A stretch of DNA of 64,000 nt from Montifringilla adamsi (Eukaryota; Chordata; Aves; Passeriformes; Passeridae): positions 3,473,161 to 3,537,160 of the forward strand of contig JAGGNK010011225.1 in assembly GCA_017590115.1 (NCBI GenBank), read 5' to 3'. Below are positions 47,931 to 59,720 of this stretch, piece by piece; the stretch's first letter is position 1, and the number at the start of each line of letters is the position of its first letter. The position numbers and the translations under genes are program-made. The notes under the pieces are model-generated. The model made no database searches, was not told the origin of the DNA, and saw only the letters and a program-made list of their open reading frames with translations.

Positions 47931-50068
47931 AAGTTCCTTTCTTCACTTGTTGTGAGTAATTTCCAGAAGATGGATTTCACATATTATTTTAGTTGACATT
48001 AAAGAAAATAGTCATTGATTTCTTTGGGTATTCACACTCTTTCCCTAGTTGATGCTTTGTAAGGTTTGCATGCATATATGCCAGATCAAGTAAAAAATGA
48101 AGAAGGATCACAAATTTTAGGGTTTTTTTTCTTATTCTGGACTTAATTTGAAAAGCACTGAGAATATAATACTATATAATATAAACTGCATAATTTTGTT
48201 TTAGCAGAGGGTGTTTATGATTTCATTTTAGCAGACAGTTTAGTTTTCTTTTGTCTAGGTGATGCTCTGAAACCTATGGAAATGTACTCTTTTAGAACAA
48301 AAACTTCTACAGAACACAGGCATAAACAAAGCCTAAATCTGTCTCAATACTGCAAGATAAAAACCATCTAAGGAGAAGTAAATAAATAAATAATATCCAA
48401 AATTGCAAACTACCAATAGAAACAAGAACAAAATCACTTATGCAACCAAATCAGTTAATATGTTGACATAAAGAAAGTGGTCAAATATCTTCTCAACATG
48501 TTTGTGATGATGGTGATTTAACAGAGCCAATGCCTCTTCATGATGTAGTAGCCTTTAAGTGCTCTGCTACAGACTAAACTGTAGGTAAAATGATGCATGC
48601 TTATTTCTATTTATGCCAAAGTGCCACAGGTTATGCACAAACAAGGTAAGCTATGCCAGCCACAAGCCATCATCTGTGCTGGTATACTCAGTAGGGTTAT
48701 TTTTCTACTACTTTTATTATTTAGAATTATGAGATCATATTTATGTACTTACAATCAGAATTTATCTTATTAGCATCACTTTTCTTGTTCTAACATTATT
48801 TTTTATAACTTGGTAGCTACTAAGAGGGAGAAATTTTTGTCATTTTTAGTCATCAGATAGAAGACAGACAGCACCCATTAGGGTCTAAGTCTATACTGAA
48901 GTATGGTACTGCCGCTGCTGAGAGCAGAACTTGACCTTTTCAAAGTGCATGTCTGTGGTTTTCTTTTTCTGGTCTTAGTTTAAGAGTGAGAGAGGAGCAC
49001 AGGAGCATACTGAACACTTGTCAAGAAGCTGGTGTGATTTTGGATAGGCAGAGAAAGTATCAGATTAGAGAATAATAAAATTACACTTGAAATAGGAAAT
49101 AGCTTGACGAGACTGCATTCAATAATTCTGTACCAAAGACTTAATATTAAAGTGCATTAGCATTAGGATAATTTCAGGGAAATGTCTCCACAAAGCACAC
49201 TGATGTAACCCTGCATGTAGCTAGCACATAAATTGATGAAAAACTGTCAAATCTTAAGTCTATCACAGAATTGTTGCCACATTTTGGGAACCCTCTAAAC
49301 ATGGACGAAGACTCATGTTAATGGAAGGGACATTTTTTATTCAAGGTTCAAGGTGGAAGTTTTCCATAAATCAAGCATATCAGGGAGCTAAAGGAAGAGA
49401 ACTTGTAAATTGAAATTTACATAAACCCACCCATCTAAAGGTTGCCTCCTACCTCATGCATCGACATTTAGCTTGTGCAACCTTATGCAAAACTTGTTTA
49501 CTGTAGCTATGTGGGCTTCTTCTGGTGGTGTCAGGACATCAGACTGTGCAGCAAATAAGATGTGATCTGCAGCTCCAAATGTGTCTTGAACAATTGCCAA
49601 GCAGGATATAAAATACAAAAGCTTTCCATAAGCATGAAGCACCACTTGCTGAACATACCTGATAATATCTGTTTGCATTCAAAAGAGGGGATAAAGGTGT
49701 GAATGACACCATCAGCTTCCATCTACAAAAAAGGTCAATGGAAGTGACAAAGAATTCTGCTTATAGACATCAGGATGAATCCAAAAAATGGAAAGATCAT
49801 AGGTGGATTCATGCAAAAAGAAGATCTATTAAACAGAACAAACACAGCTGATTGTCTATCTCACTGACTTATAAACAGGTGGACTATTAAATAGTAAAGT
49901 AATAAACAGTCAACAATGGTTAATTTATTTGCTGTGGTTTTTTTTTTTTTGTTTGTTTCCTTGGGGGGTTTGTTTGTCTCTTTAGGGTTTTTGTTGGTTT
50001 GCACTTTTAATTACCACAGAACTTTCGACCACTTCCTCAGAATATGAAAACTTTCTTAATCAGTTTGG

Positions 50069-50104
50069 TGAGAACCAGATGTTAAATGAGAACCAGATGT
50101 TAAA
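50069..50104. repeat. Tandem duplication, 18-bp unit
   Basis: TGAGAACCAGATGTTAAA is present twice head to tail without change. It is a recent local duplication with no function seen. Confidence 0.9.
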
Positions 50105-51304
50105 TTATATTCCTTCTCCTAACTTTGAGAAAATCACTTCTAAGTGCCACATTTCTAGATTGAGAAGAATCCAGTTCACTCCTTCAGTGTGGAAAAAAAA
50201 AAATCAGAAATCAGCAGTGGAATTTTGGTTTATTGAAAGATTGGAGAAACTGTAAAGGCATGTTTGTACTTTGGATGCATCTGAAAGGAAAAAATCCAGC
50301 TGCCAAATGGTCATCACGAACTGCCTTCAGTGGCATTAAGGCCACAAAATTTCATATTTTTTCTGCCCCTCTGTCTCACACAGAAGCAATTATTATTTCA
50401 TATTTTCAGTTTTACATTTGGACTAGACTTCATATGTGCTGGACTGAGCCCACTTAATGATTTTAACAAAGTTGTTCTAAATTACTGATTGTATGAGTGA
50501 GAGTAGACTCTAAACCAGCCTGGACCTTTGATACAGCAAACATGCTACCTGTAGAAGAACTTGTGGCCCATAGGTATAAAGTAGCTGTATTATACCTTCT
50601 GTCTATGGAAGGCATTAGTGGAAGTGGGAAATTTATAATCACTGTACAATTTTTTACAAACCTGCTTTGCTTGACAATAAATTATCTGGAGGAACACACC
50701 TGATAACCAAACCTCAAAGGAAATCTTGAGCGTGTGGAGTAAAGTGTAATCCGTTCTGAATTCCCATAGTTGCCCTTCTCTGTTATTTTGCGCTTGCTAT
50801 AACCCCACATGCCTGCTTGTGGTCTGTTTCTTTTGTCTCCATGGAGCAGCCATCATAGTGGGACTATTTCACGGGAGCTGAATTTAAAAATAGATTAACA
50901 TCTTAGGCCTTGAGATATATTTGATCCAGAATTTTCCAGTTAACCTGTGGGTCACACAAAAAGCCTACAGTTTGGGTCCCCTGAGTAATGTATTATTCAA
51001 GTTGCATATCCCTTCCAGAAATGCTGCAAGGCTTAATTAATTACTGATTATTAGCTGCTCAGGTCTTCAGATGAAGAGTACTTTATTATTACCTGAATTT
51101 ACCATTGTTTTTATTGATGATAACTATGTTTTCCTTCTCTCTTATGGGAGAGAAAACAGAACTAATGATTTCAAACTTGAATTTCTGGCTATGAAGATGG
51201 AGATTTTCTTTGCTTTTTTTCATTTTCTCCTATCTAGCACCAAGTCTCAAAATATATTTTTCTTCACTAGAGACATATGAAGATTTCATTTACATGACAA
51301 CCAG

Positions 51305-52368
51305 GGGACTGGGCCCAGCCAGCATGGGGTTAGAAAAGGCAGGTCCCACTTGACCAACCTTATCTTCTTTTATGTCCAAGTGACCTGTCCTGGTGGATGA
51401 GGGAAAGGTTGTGTATGTAGTCTTCCTAATTTCAGCAAAGCCTTTTATACTGTCTCCTACAACATTCTCTCTAGAACCTGTGAGTCCACAGCTTGGACTG
51501 GTGTGCTCATAGCTGGGTTAAAAAATGGCTGGATGGCTGAGCTTGGAGAGTCACGAGGAGTGGTAACACATCCATTTGGCATCTGCTTACCTCTGGGGTT
51601 CCTCAAGGCTGAGTACTGAGGTCAGTCTTGTTTAATCTTTTTCCATGATCAAGATGAGGGGACTGAGTATTCCCTCAGTAAATACATGGATCACTCTAAG
51701 TTGGGTGAAGTGTTAAACTGCTGGAGGGTAGGAAAGCTCTGCAGAGAGAGAGACCTAGGCAGACTGGATGAATGGGACTGTGGAAAATTAAATCAAGTTC
51801 AACAAGGGCAAGTGCTAGGTCCTGCATTTCAGTCACAATAACCCCATGCAGCACTACAGGCTGGGGAAAGGGTGGTCAGAAAGTGGTGTAGGAGAAGGAC
51901 CTTGGGGTTCTGGTCAACACCAGCTAAGCATGAGCCAGCGTGTGCCCAGGTGGCAAGGAAGGCTGGTGGCATCCCAGTTTGCATCAGGAATAGCGTGGCC
52001 AGCAGTACCAGGACAGTGATTGTCCCCCTGTGCTTGACACTGATGAGGCTCATCTCTAACAAACTGAAAAGTTCAGTTTTGGACTCCTCAGTAGAAGAAA
52101 GACGTTGAGTAACAGGACAAGAAGAAATGTCCTAAGCTGTGCTAGGAGAGGTTCGAGTTGGACATCAGGAAAAACTTATTCACTGAAAGGGTGGTTAAGC
52201 ATTGGAACAAGCTGTCCAGAGAAGTGGTAGAATGAAAATGACTGGAAGTGTTCAAGAAAACCTGCAAGTGGAAGTTAGTGGTATGGTTTAGTTGACATGG
52301 TAATGTTTGGTCAAAGGTTAGACTTGATGATCTTGCAGGTCTTTTCCAACCTTAATGCTTCTATTACT
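51305..52368 (+). mobile_element. CR1 LINE, longest copy, with internal deletion
   Basis: This copy reaches further 5' than the others and includes decayed reverse-transcriptase sequence: CAGCATGGGG and CCACTTGACCAACCTTATCT, the palm-region CTCAAGGCTGAGTACTGAGG block near 51600, and the later ORF2 and 3' UTR blocks. Stops and frameshifts break the frame repeatedly. At about 52108 the expected order skips from a point equivalent to KKDIE-type coding sequence to the block before GGACAAGAAGAAATGTCC, so roughly 200 bp of the family sequence is missing. The tail is worn (CTTTTCCAACCTTAATGCTT then a degenerate octamer). It belongs to a different CR1 subfamily from the copies at 3065 and 41880. It cannot move. 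Confidence 0.92.
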
Positions 52369-52420
52369 ACTGATAGCTCACACACAGTAGCTTTCCTTTA
52401 ACCATCTGAGCTGTCTATGT
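52369..52420. other. Short spacer after CR1
   Basis: About 50 bases between the worn CR1 tail and the small Lys/Ala-rich frame. Nothing is recognised. Confidence 0.4.
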
Positions 52421-52543
52421 ATGGCGGCAGCAAATACCCCAAAGAAGGCCGTGAAGAGTGCAGCTGTATCAAAGCCTGGTAACATAGCAACGTTGGCAGC
52501 TGAAAATGATGGAGACGTGTCTCCATCACAAGTCTGTAGATGA
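52421..52543 (+). other. 40-codon Ala/Lys-rich reading frame, possible retrocopy fragment
   Basis: The frame starts ATGGCGGCAGCA and ends at TGA (52541). The peptide is rich in Ala, Lys, Ser and Pro (start MAAANTPKKAVKSAAVSKPG). That composition is typical of nuclear basic proteins such as nucleolin or linker-histone tails, but I cannot assign it. The segment holds several CpGs in 120 bp, far above the local background, which is unusual in this AT-rich region and hints at a captured or retrocopied piece of a CpG-rich gene start. It lies between a CR1 end and an LTR piece. There is no poly(A) tail or clear homology, so chance remains the likeliest explanation. Confidence 0.15.
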
Positions 52544-52666
52544 TGACTGCACTCCAACTGAGCTGAGATCAGGGGTGCCTCATATAAGAAGCAAATGAGT
52601 TGGAAGCTGTAACCTGGAGATCATATTTGATTTTTATTGAAGGAAAGTTAAATTTTGTTTTATCAC
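52544..52666. other. Short spacer before the LTR fragment
   Basis: Nothing is recognised between the small frame and the LTR border. Confidence 0.4.
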
Positions 52667-53420
52667 TGTGGTGGGTTGGCCCTGGGTGAATGCCAGGTAC
52701 CCACCAAAGCTGCTCTATCATTACATTCCTCAGTTTGGCACAATAGACAAAATATTACAAAAGGTTTATGGGTTAAGGTAAGGCAGGGAGAGGTCACACA
52801 TTAGGCACCATCACAATCAAAAAAAGGCTTCACATGGGAGATTAGTTTAATTTATTACCAATCAAATCAGACCAGGAATATGAGAAATAAACCTAAATCT
52901 TAAAAAGGTCTTCCCCCAACCCCTATCTTCTTCCTGGGCTCAACTTTCTCTTTGCTCTCCTTCCTTCCCCCAAATGGCACAACAGAATGGTGGATGGGGG
53001 CTGCAGTTGGTTCATCAAGTGTTGTGTCTGATGAACCTTCCGCCTCAGCGGGAGGACTTCTCACATCCTCCTCTGCTTCAGGTGGGGTGTCTTCCAGAGG
53101 ATGCAGTCCTATAGGGACAGGCTGCTCCAGTGTGGATCCCCTGTGAGGTCACAAGTCCTGCCAGCAAACCTGCTCTGCATAGGCTACATCCTGGTCTACA
53201 GATCTTGCCATGAGTCTGCCCCAGCTCAGGCTTCCCATGGAGTCACATCCTTCTCCAGTGTGGGTTCCTCCATGCTCCAGGTGGATCTCTGCTCTACCAT
53301 GGACATCCGTGGGCTGCAGGGGCACAACTGCCTCACCATGGCCTTCACTTGGGGCTTTAGAGGAATCTGCTCGGGTGCCTGAGGCACTTTTCTTCCTTTC
53401 CTTCACTGACCTTGCTGTCC
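52667..53420 (-). mobile_element. Avian ERV LTR, 3' part
   Basis: On the plus strand it begins TGTGGTGGGTTGGCCCTGG at 52667, which on the minus strand is the LTR 3' end closing in CCCACCACA. The order of remembered blocks matches a widespread avian LTR: GCCAGGTACCCACCAAAGCT, TTAATTTATTACCAATCAAA (carrying the reversed poly(A) signal AATAAA), CTTCCTGGGCTCAAC, then repeated GCTCCAGTGTGGRTC-type GC-rich units to about 53380. The similarity fades near 53420, so the 5' end is lost, and no target duplication can be found. No internal retroviral gene is adjacent. The frames at 52952-53146, 53101-53382 and 53149-53433 lie inside this LTR and are not genes. The class (ERVK or ERVL) is uncertain. Confidence 0.8.
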
Positions 53421-56400
53421 TTTTAAAATTCAACGCTGTATTCCTTGTCTTAAGTATTGCCCCAAATAAAAGGAAAAAAAAAGGATTCCTTAGATGGAAG
53501 TAGGTATCCTTGTTAGCCAGTTTGAGCTGAACAATGTATTTAATTCATGCTTTGTGATATATATGCAATTTACCAGTTTTCAGTCAAAACTGATTTGAGA
53601 AAACATAGTAAAAGGGATCATATTTTGAATTACCTTTTCTGCCTATAAATGGACCTTAAACCTTTTCTATAAGAAAAATAGAAATATTTTATTTGCATGA
53701 AGTAAAACTTCACATTAAAAGTCCATTTTTCCCCTAAATATTTAATGCACAGACTAGCTAACTAAGCTGCTTATTGCAGGATTCTGTGGCTAGTAATATT
53801 TATATGGTTTCAAACTGAATGCTTAAGTTCACTAAAAAAATCCACTGAGAACTACTAAATATAAAGATACCACTGTTGGCTCAAATATGAGCGGCAAATT
53901 GGTGGAGGCTGGGAGAATATCAGCATGTCGTTTGCTTAATTTTATACTCTTCCCCAAACGTCTCATGTTGGGTGCTGCCAGAGACTGTGAATTCTACTGG
54001 ACTTTTCTTCCATAAGGCCAGTTTTCTTCTGGCCTTATGGTTAATCCAGGTAGAGTCCATATAGATACTTGCCTTGCTACAGGAGAGAAAAGCTTAAGTC
54101 TAGCGCTCAGCATTGTTTAGAAGATCTGCTCCAACAGATTTTCAACACAACCTTTAAGCTATCTGGACTGCCTGTCTCTAGCTTAGCCTAAACACAGCTA
54201 TTCCTAAAATGGCATCTTCCCCCTTACTGCTTTCTCTTCTTAAAGGGAATATGAGGTCAGCTTAATTTGCTGGCCTCCACCTTGTGTAATGCTGTGCAAG
54301 CAGGTTTTGTGGAGTACTGTGCCATAGCTAGAAATGGATATAAAATAACAATATTTCAATGTTAGCTCCTGGAGTACATATACTTAAGTCTGGAAGAAGG
54401 AAATTTGAAAATCAATGTGCCATTTAATTGCTTTTATTTCCTCAAATGATTGACCAATGAAAAAGCCATTTTTTTTCTAATGTGGGTTTTGGTGAACCAT
54501 ATCCTGAAACAGAAAGAAAGAAAAAATCACAGGCTTGTAATTTTCTCTCCCTCTGGCTTTGCATTGCTCTGGGATGACTAAGTTTTGTAGCATCCAAATT
54601 GTTGAAGTGGTTGTATGAAATACAACATTTGAAACCTCTTAACTAGTTGTAAATCAAAGCTGTCTCATATTTTACAGTACATTTATTTAAGAAAACCCTA
54701 TGTATATATTATCTTTCAACCCGAAGGATATAATAGAATTTTAGAAGCTGGATTTGTTTCCATCAGCATCGAGATTCAGCCATCTCTGAGAGGTTAAGAA
54801 GCTGGCAAAACAGCAACTTCAGCTATCACAGGAGCAAACTCACACATTGGCTAGGACTGTTAAGGCAAATATCTCTATCAGAGCAACTGTCACATCCTTT
54901 TCATCTGCTGAGAATGGGATTTTTTTTATATCTTGACTCTTTTTCTTTACTTATATTGTAGCATTATGTCATACAATCTCAGTTATTTGCCTAAACCAGA
55001 TAAAGTGACGATCTCCTTCCAAGCAAGTGAATTCGCCAAAGTGTTTGGTGACCTAGTGGCAAAGGAGAATCTTGGACAAATGCATTCCTCAGTTTTCTGC
55101 ATATCCTACTCCTTCCTGCCATTGGATTTTTCTTAGATTTCCTGTTTGAGGATCTTTCTGTGCACATGCAGGGACTGGAATTCATGTCTCATCTCTGTCT
55201 CTTCTCTCCTCTTTGGGGTAAACAGAGCCAAATAGGACAACACACAGACCAAAACTTCCCCTTTTTACAACATCCATTAAATGATATAATTATAGGTGCA
55301 GACCAAGCGGTTGCAAAGCTTGCAACAAAGAACATGTCAGGCAGTTCATTCATCTTATTATTTGATGTGAAAAATTGAGTGTTTGTAAAGAATGAACTGT
55401 GATTAAAATGAAATAAAACTTGAGTTTACTAGAGCTGAATGGTCACATAAGTGCTTCCACTTATTTAAATGCCCTCAGTCAGCAGCATTGATTTGTACAA
55501 GCTCTACAACAAAAGACATTATATTTGACATGAGTTTTCCCAATATTTTTTAAAAATTCTCTTAAAAGGTGTTGCAGAGAGCATGTAGTGATTATGCCTT
55601 GCTAAGTCCAGAATTTTTCAAGGTTAATAGCACAAATAATTTTTCATCCATTAAATTTGGTGTTGAAGAAGAGAATTGCATTGTCTGATACTTGTCATTC
55701 AATATTTGTTGTTCTCCTGTTTAAGATATTCCAGTCTCTCTAACAGGAGCATAAACAAACTATCAGATTCAGAGGATCACACCTTGCACAGCAATTAGTG
55801 GAAATACAATATACAAAAAATTCATGGGCAGGCATAGCTTGTTTGAATTGTCTAACAAATGCAGTAACAGAAATCTGTGAATTTTCTCTTTGTTTTAAAA
55901 ACTCATGAACTGTTAAAGATGACAAAATTACTCATATACAATGGATTGCTGGAAAAGTTAGTCCAAAACCTATGGTCAGGCATAATTTCAGAGGTTGTCT
56001 ACAATCAGTATGATTGTAGGAATGTTTCAGATACAGTATAAGCTAGTAAGATAATTATACATTTAATCTAGTTTCTATGCATATACACTACGCTAACATT
56101 TATTTCTGTGTCCTGATACTGCTAGGGGATTGTGTCAATTTAGGAAAGCTTATAGTATGCAGAACTGTTGAAAAGCTGCTTTATGAATAGGCCAGGTATG
56201 TATTAGGAGATATTTAACACTACAGCTGAGAGGTGGCTTTCAAAAATATTCTTGAACTGGAGCACTAGTGAATGCAGACTTTTTAATTAAACCTTGTTTT
56301 TCTTGGTGTTTCTCAATATAAGATTGCTTGGCAATTCCTCAGTTGGGATTGAAGGACTCTGGATGTGAATTTCTTATGAGATGTTCAAGTGACAAAGGCT

Positions 56401-56906
56401 TCCATGTTCTACTGAATTCTTACTGTCTTCTCTGGGTTGGATCTTGTGACCTCTGCATCTTCCACATCATCCTGACAGCTGCAGTATCTTACTCCTCTGC
56501 ACCCAACCTTTAGGAACTGAAATTGAGCATGACCTGCAAGCTGCCACTGCATGAGGTAGTGTAAGCTTCCCTTCTCCAAAATCATTTGTAAGACTTCAAT
56601 CTCAGCTCTACAGCTTCTCAGGTTAAAGGAAAATTTTAACAGAGGTATTACTTTGTTGCTCCTTGTCCTGCACAGTGGGTGGTACCTCAATGACTTTTAA
56701 ACTTTTAGACCACTGTCTGAAAACTAGGGCTGCTTATGGTTACAAGAAATATCTGTTTACTATTTTATGTAACCTAACATTTATATGCCATATAACGTCT
56801 CCCTGGTCATGTATTGTAGGGTTCATTCTGTCTTTTAGAATACATGTAAATAAAATTACTAAGTTCATATATTTTCCCATTTCAAATGAGTATAGATTTA
56901 TGAAAT
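53421..56906. other. Unique AT-rich DNA with one strong hairpin, no gene seen
   Basis: No gene or repeat family is recognised. A perfect 12-bp stem with a 7-base loop lies at 54010-54040. Open frames at 54933-55136 and 56409-56690 have no recognisable content. Confidence 0.5.
54010..54040. repeat. Perfect hairpin, 12-bp stem and 7-base loop
   Basis: CCATAAGGCCAG (54010-54021) pairs fully with CTGGCCTTATGG (54029-54040) around TTTTCTT. It resembles a terminator hairpin in shape, but there is no gene before it, and such stems also arise by chance. It is too short for a microRNA precursor. Confidence 0.85.
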
Positions 56907-56996
56907 ATTCTAGTAGAAGGCAACCCTGCCAGTAGCAGAGAGTTGGAATTAGGATCTTTAAGGTCCTTTCCAACCCACATAATTTTTTGGTTCTAC
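56907..56996 (+). mobile_element. CR1 LINE, extreme 3' tail only
   Basis: A 90-bp remnant reads in the CR1 tail order: TTCTAGTAGAAGGCAACCCTG, a worn GCAGAGAGTTGGAATTAGG, then ATCTTTAAGGTCCTTTCCAA and CCCACATAATTTTTTGGTTC, where the terminal octamers have decayed. It is strongly 5'-truncated and codes for nothing. Confidence 0.82.
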
Positions 56997-59488
56997 ATTT
57001 TCTGCAGAAAATTTTCATTTTCTGTCAAAAGTGCAATGCTTTTTCTCAGCACTTACACATTCAGGTTATTTTTTTTTTTGTATTACTCTTAGCATGTTCT
57101 TACTCCTTGAGATGGTTGAATTTTCTAATAACACGCATTTCTTAAAAATATTAATCCAGAGATGAACCCTTAGTGGTTAGGATTGCTGTATGACTTGTAG
57201 CTGTGTACTTGTTCAGATTTCTTATGGGTTTGCTGTGAGTTTTTCTCTGGGATCTAATCCATATTTTCATATTTTCATCTGTTATCACTTTATAGTTTGG
57301 TGTGTCTTTTACCTGATTTTTTCTATTGATTTTCTAAATCAGAGCTCTCTTGAGTTTGTAGTCTTGCTTTCTGTCTGATGTTTGCTTCAATAAATTCTGT
57401 ATATGCAGTGAAGAATATTTCTTTCAACATACCAATGTTTTTGATACCCTTGAGGATGTTTTCAAGTGTGGATCTTGTGTTTAAACATGTGAGCACAGGA
57501 ACCCAATTTTTCAAACAGAGCATATTGTGAATATTTCAGGTGAAGGATAAAATATTTCTAGTGCTTATGATATTGTAATTGAATGCATTTATAATTTAGA
57601 GGAAAAAATCTCTAAAGAAAATACACAGAAAGAGGTTTAAATTCATTAAGGAATTTGATAAGTAAGTGAAAGTTACACTATACAATTTTAATTTGTTATG
57701 AGAGGGATTTTCCAACTTTTCTGTTTGCAGAAACCTAAATATCTTTTTGAAAAGCACTTTTCATCATAAGGCTTATCATTTTTATATAAAAGATTTGGTG
57801 GTTTTCAACATTAGTTCACAACAACTTTATCTTCCTTCCAGGGTGGCTTAACTTTTTTTTTTTTTTTCCCAATTATACTTCTAGTTCTTTTATAAGGGAA
57901 TAGTGCTGAGCATATGGACATTTCTCATCCTATGTCCTCAGTTTTACTTTCCCTGACTTCTTATTCTGTTTCTGCTGTGTTCAACAAATCAGTCACAATG
58001 TTGATGCTCAGCAGGGGAGAGGCTGACTTTGTGATGTGAGGCAGAGGAGTGCTGATGCTGTAAACACAAGGAAACCCCGTGGGCTACTGTTGTTGTAAGG
58101 TTCTCTCTTGTCCTGATCAATGAGTCCATCTCCACAATGGGAAGATTTGCATGGAAAGACTGCTTCATTTTATTTGGATTTTTTGAAGTGGAATTTTGTG
58201 CTCACAGATTATATCAGGTAAAAAATGAAAGAGTCTGAAGTTCAGCCTCTTGCTGCAGTTGTAATCCTTTGTCTCTCTGTTGAAAATGCCATCCAGGATG
58301 TCAGCTATGACAAGGGTATCTGTCTGCAAGGTAGTTGGAAACCATCAAATGAGATTTGAGGCAGAGACCTTCAAAATGTCAGATTCTCTACCCTACCAGA
58401 ACGCCCACAGATCTCTGTGCATCCAGTTGTACGTGACTTATGTCACAGAGTGTCACAGGTTAGCATCCATGTGGACAGATGTGGATATCAAAAACAGTTG
58501 ACCATAATGTCCCTGAGGAAAAAAGAAAAAAGGCATTGAAAATATAATAAAAAACTTATTCCACAAATCTGGGAGAACAGCAGACTACTTGCAGTTGGGT
58601 GCATTGTCCTTGAACTGGTGGCTAAGAAAATTATGAAATGTGTCCTTTTGATTAATATTGCATATGGAACAATATATTGTAGACAAAACCCCAGAAGCGT
58701 TCTTCATTACTTAACATTTTAATGTGTATTTATTTCTGGCATAAGGTACTAATCTGACAGTTTTTAGAAAATGAAACCTTGTTCACAGGATTTATCTGGT
58801 ATCACCTCTAGCCTTTGAGAAAACAGTCGCCACATGTATCCTGTAATCTTCACCTTCTCAAATATGCAAACATTTCACCAGGAGAGAGTTATTGGAGAAA
58901 AAGCATGACATAAAAGAAAATAAACAATTTTTGTATCTTGTGTGTTTTATGTTGTTCACCCAGTGATTTATGAAATGCTACACTTGATCTTTCCCAGTTC
59001 AATACAGAGAATAATTAGTCTCTCACTCTCTAACCTCACTTTCAGACTTTAGCCTTGCTCCTAAGCACAGCATATTAACCAAGGTGGTGAGCCTTGCTGT
59101 GAGGAGGCTGGACATGGTGCTGTGTGCCATGCCAGCCTTCAGTCTTGATAACCTGAGCAGGTCTATTGGCTCAACATGTCTCTGTGTTTTCCAATTTCAT
59201 CACAACTTGACAGTCACTTCATCCCTGCCATCCCCTGATCCTCTAGCATTTTGTGATAAGCCTTAACTTCTGCACAGTACATGAGCTCATTGACAAAATG
59301 AGAGCAGAATGAGGAGGATTATTCATTGTTCCCATTAAATGTAAATCCTTTCAACAATAGCTTAGCAGATAAGCAGTGTTACTTCATAAGGAAGTTTACT
59401 TTGGACAGATGTCCTTAAAAAGGCTGCACTTTACCTGTGTTGAACAATCTCATTCCCTTATTTTCTCTCTTTTTTGCTCATGCTTAAG
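56997..59488. other. Unique DNA, no gene seen
   Basis: A 17-base T run lies at about 57851-57867. No gene or repeat family is recognised. Confidence 0.5.
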
Positions 59489-59720
59489 GACCCTGTTTAC
59501 CCTAAGGAAACCAGTAGTGCTATGTTGCTTTTGCACTGTTGTGACTAAAACTATCCAAACTGCCAAGGCTTTGCATCAGGAGAGGCAACTGAGAGGCTTG
59601 GAAAAATATGGGGTTTGTGTGACACCGACACAGGTACCAGTAACTCTACAATCACGGTGTGATGGGCTGCTCCCACAAGGAATGCCCCCAGGAGGAAATC
59701 AACCCTTGTGGCTCTGCTCT
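59489..59720 (+). other. Exon-like open segment, unrecognised
   Basis: This 232-bp segment follows a strong pyrimidine tract (TTTTCTCTCTTTTTTGCTCA then TGCTTAAG) and ends at a near-ideal donor, TCT|GTAAGTATG. It is open for one leading base plus 77 codons and lies in the 160-codon frame at 59376-59858, the longest open frame here outside transposons and low-complexity sequence. The peptide has several Cys residues (VVLCCFCTVV) and a Gly/Pro-rich end (GLLPQGMPPGGNQP) but matches no family I know. An exon of an unannotated or non-coding transcript is possible. Chance is more likely without expression or conservation data. Confidence 0.2.

Larger units (their letters stand above)
42445..51304. 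other. Long unique AT-rich stretch, no gene seen
   Basis: There is no recognised gene or repeat family over nearly 9 kb. Small local tandem duplications are present: a 15-bp unit at 47899-47930 and an 18-bp unit at 50069-50104. On the minus strand, 49659-49722 lies between an acceptor (TTTTTTGTAG) and a donor (CAG|GTATGT) and is open, but is too short to trust. Confidence 0.5.

Noticed and set aside
52952..53503. Overlapping frames of 64 to 97 codons on both strands
   Set aside because: They lie inside the GC-rich part of an ERV LTR fragment and are by-products of its composition.
56547..56562. TGAGGTAGT, like the start of let-7
   Set aside because: The following bases do not match let-7 and no hairpin surrounds it.
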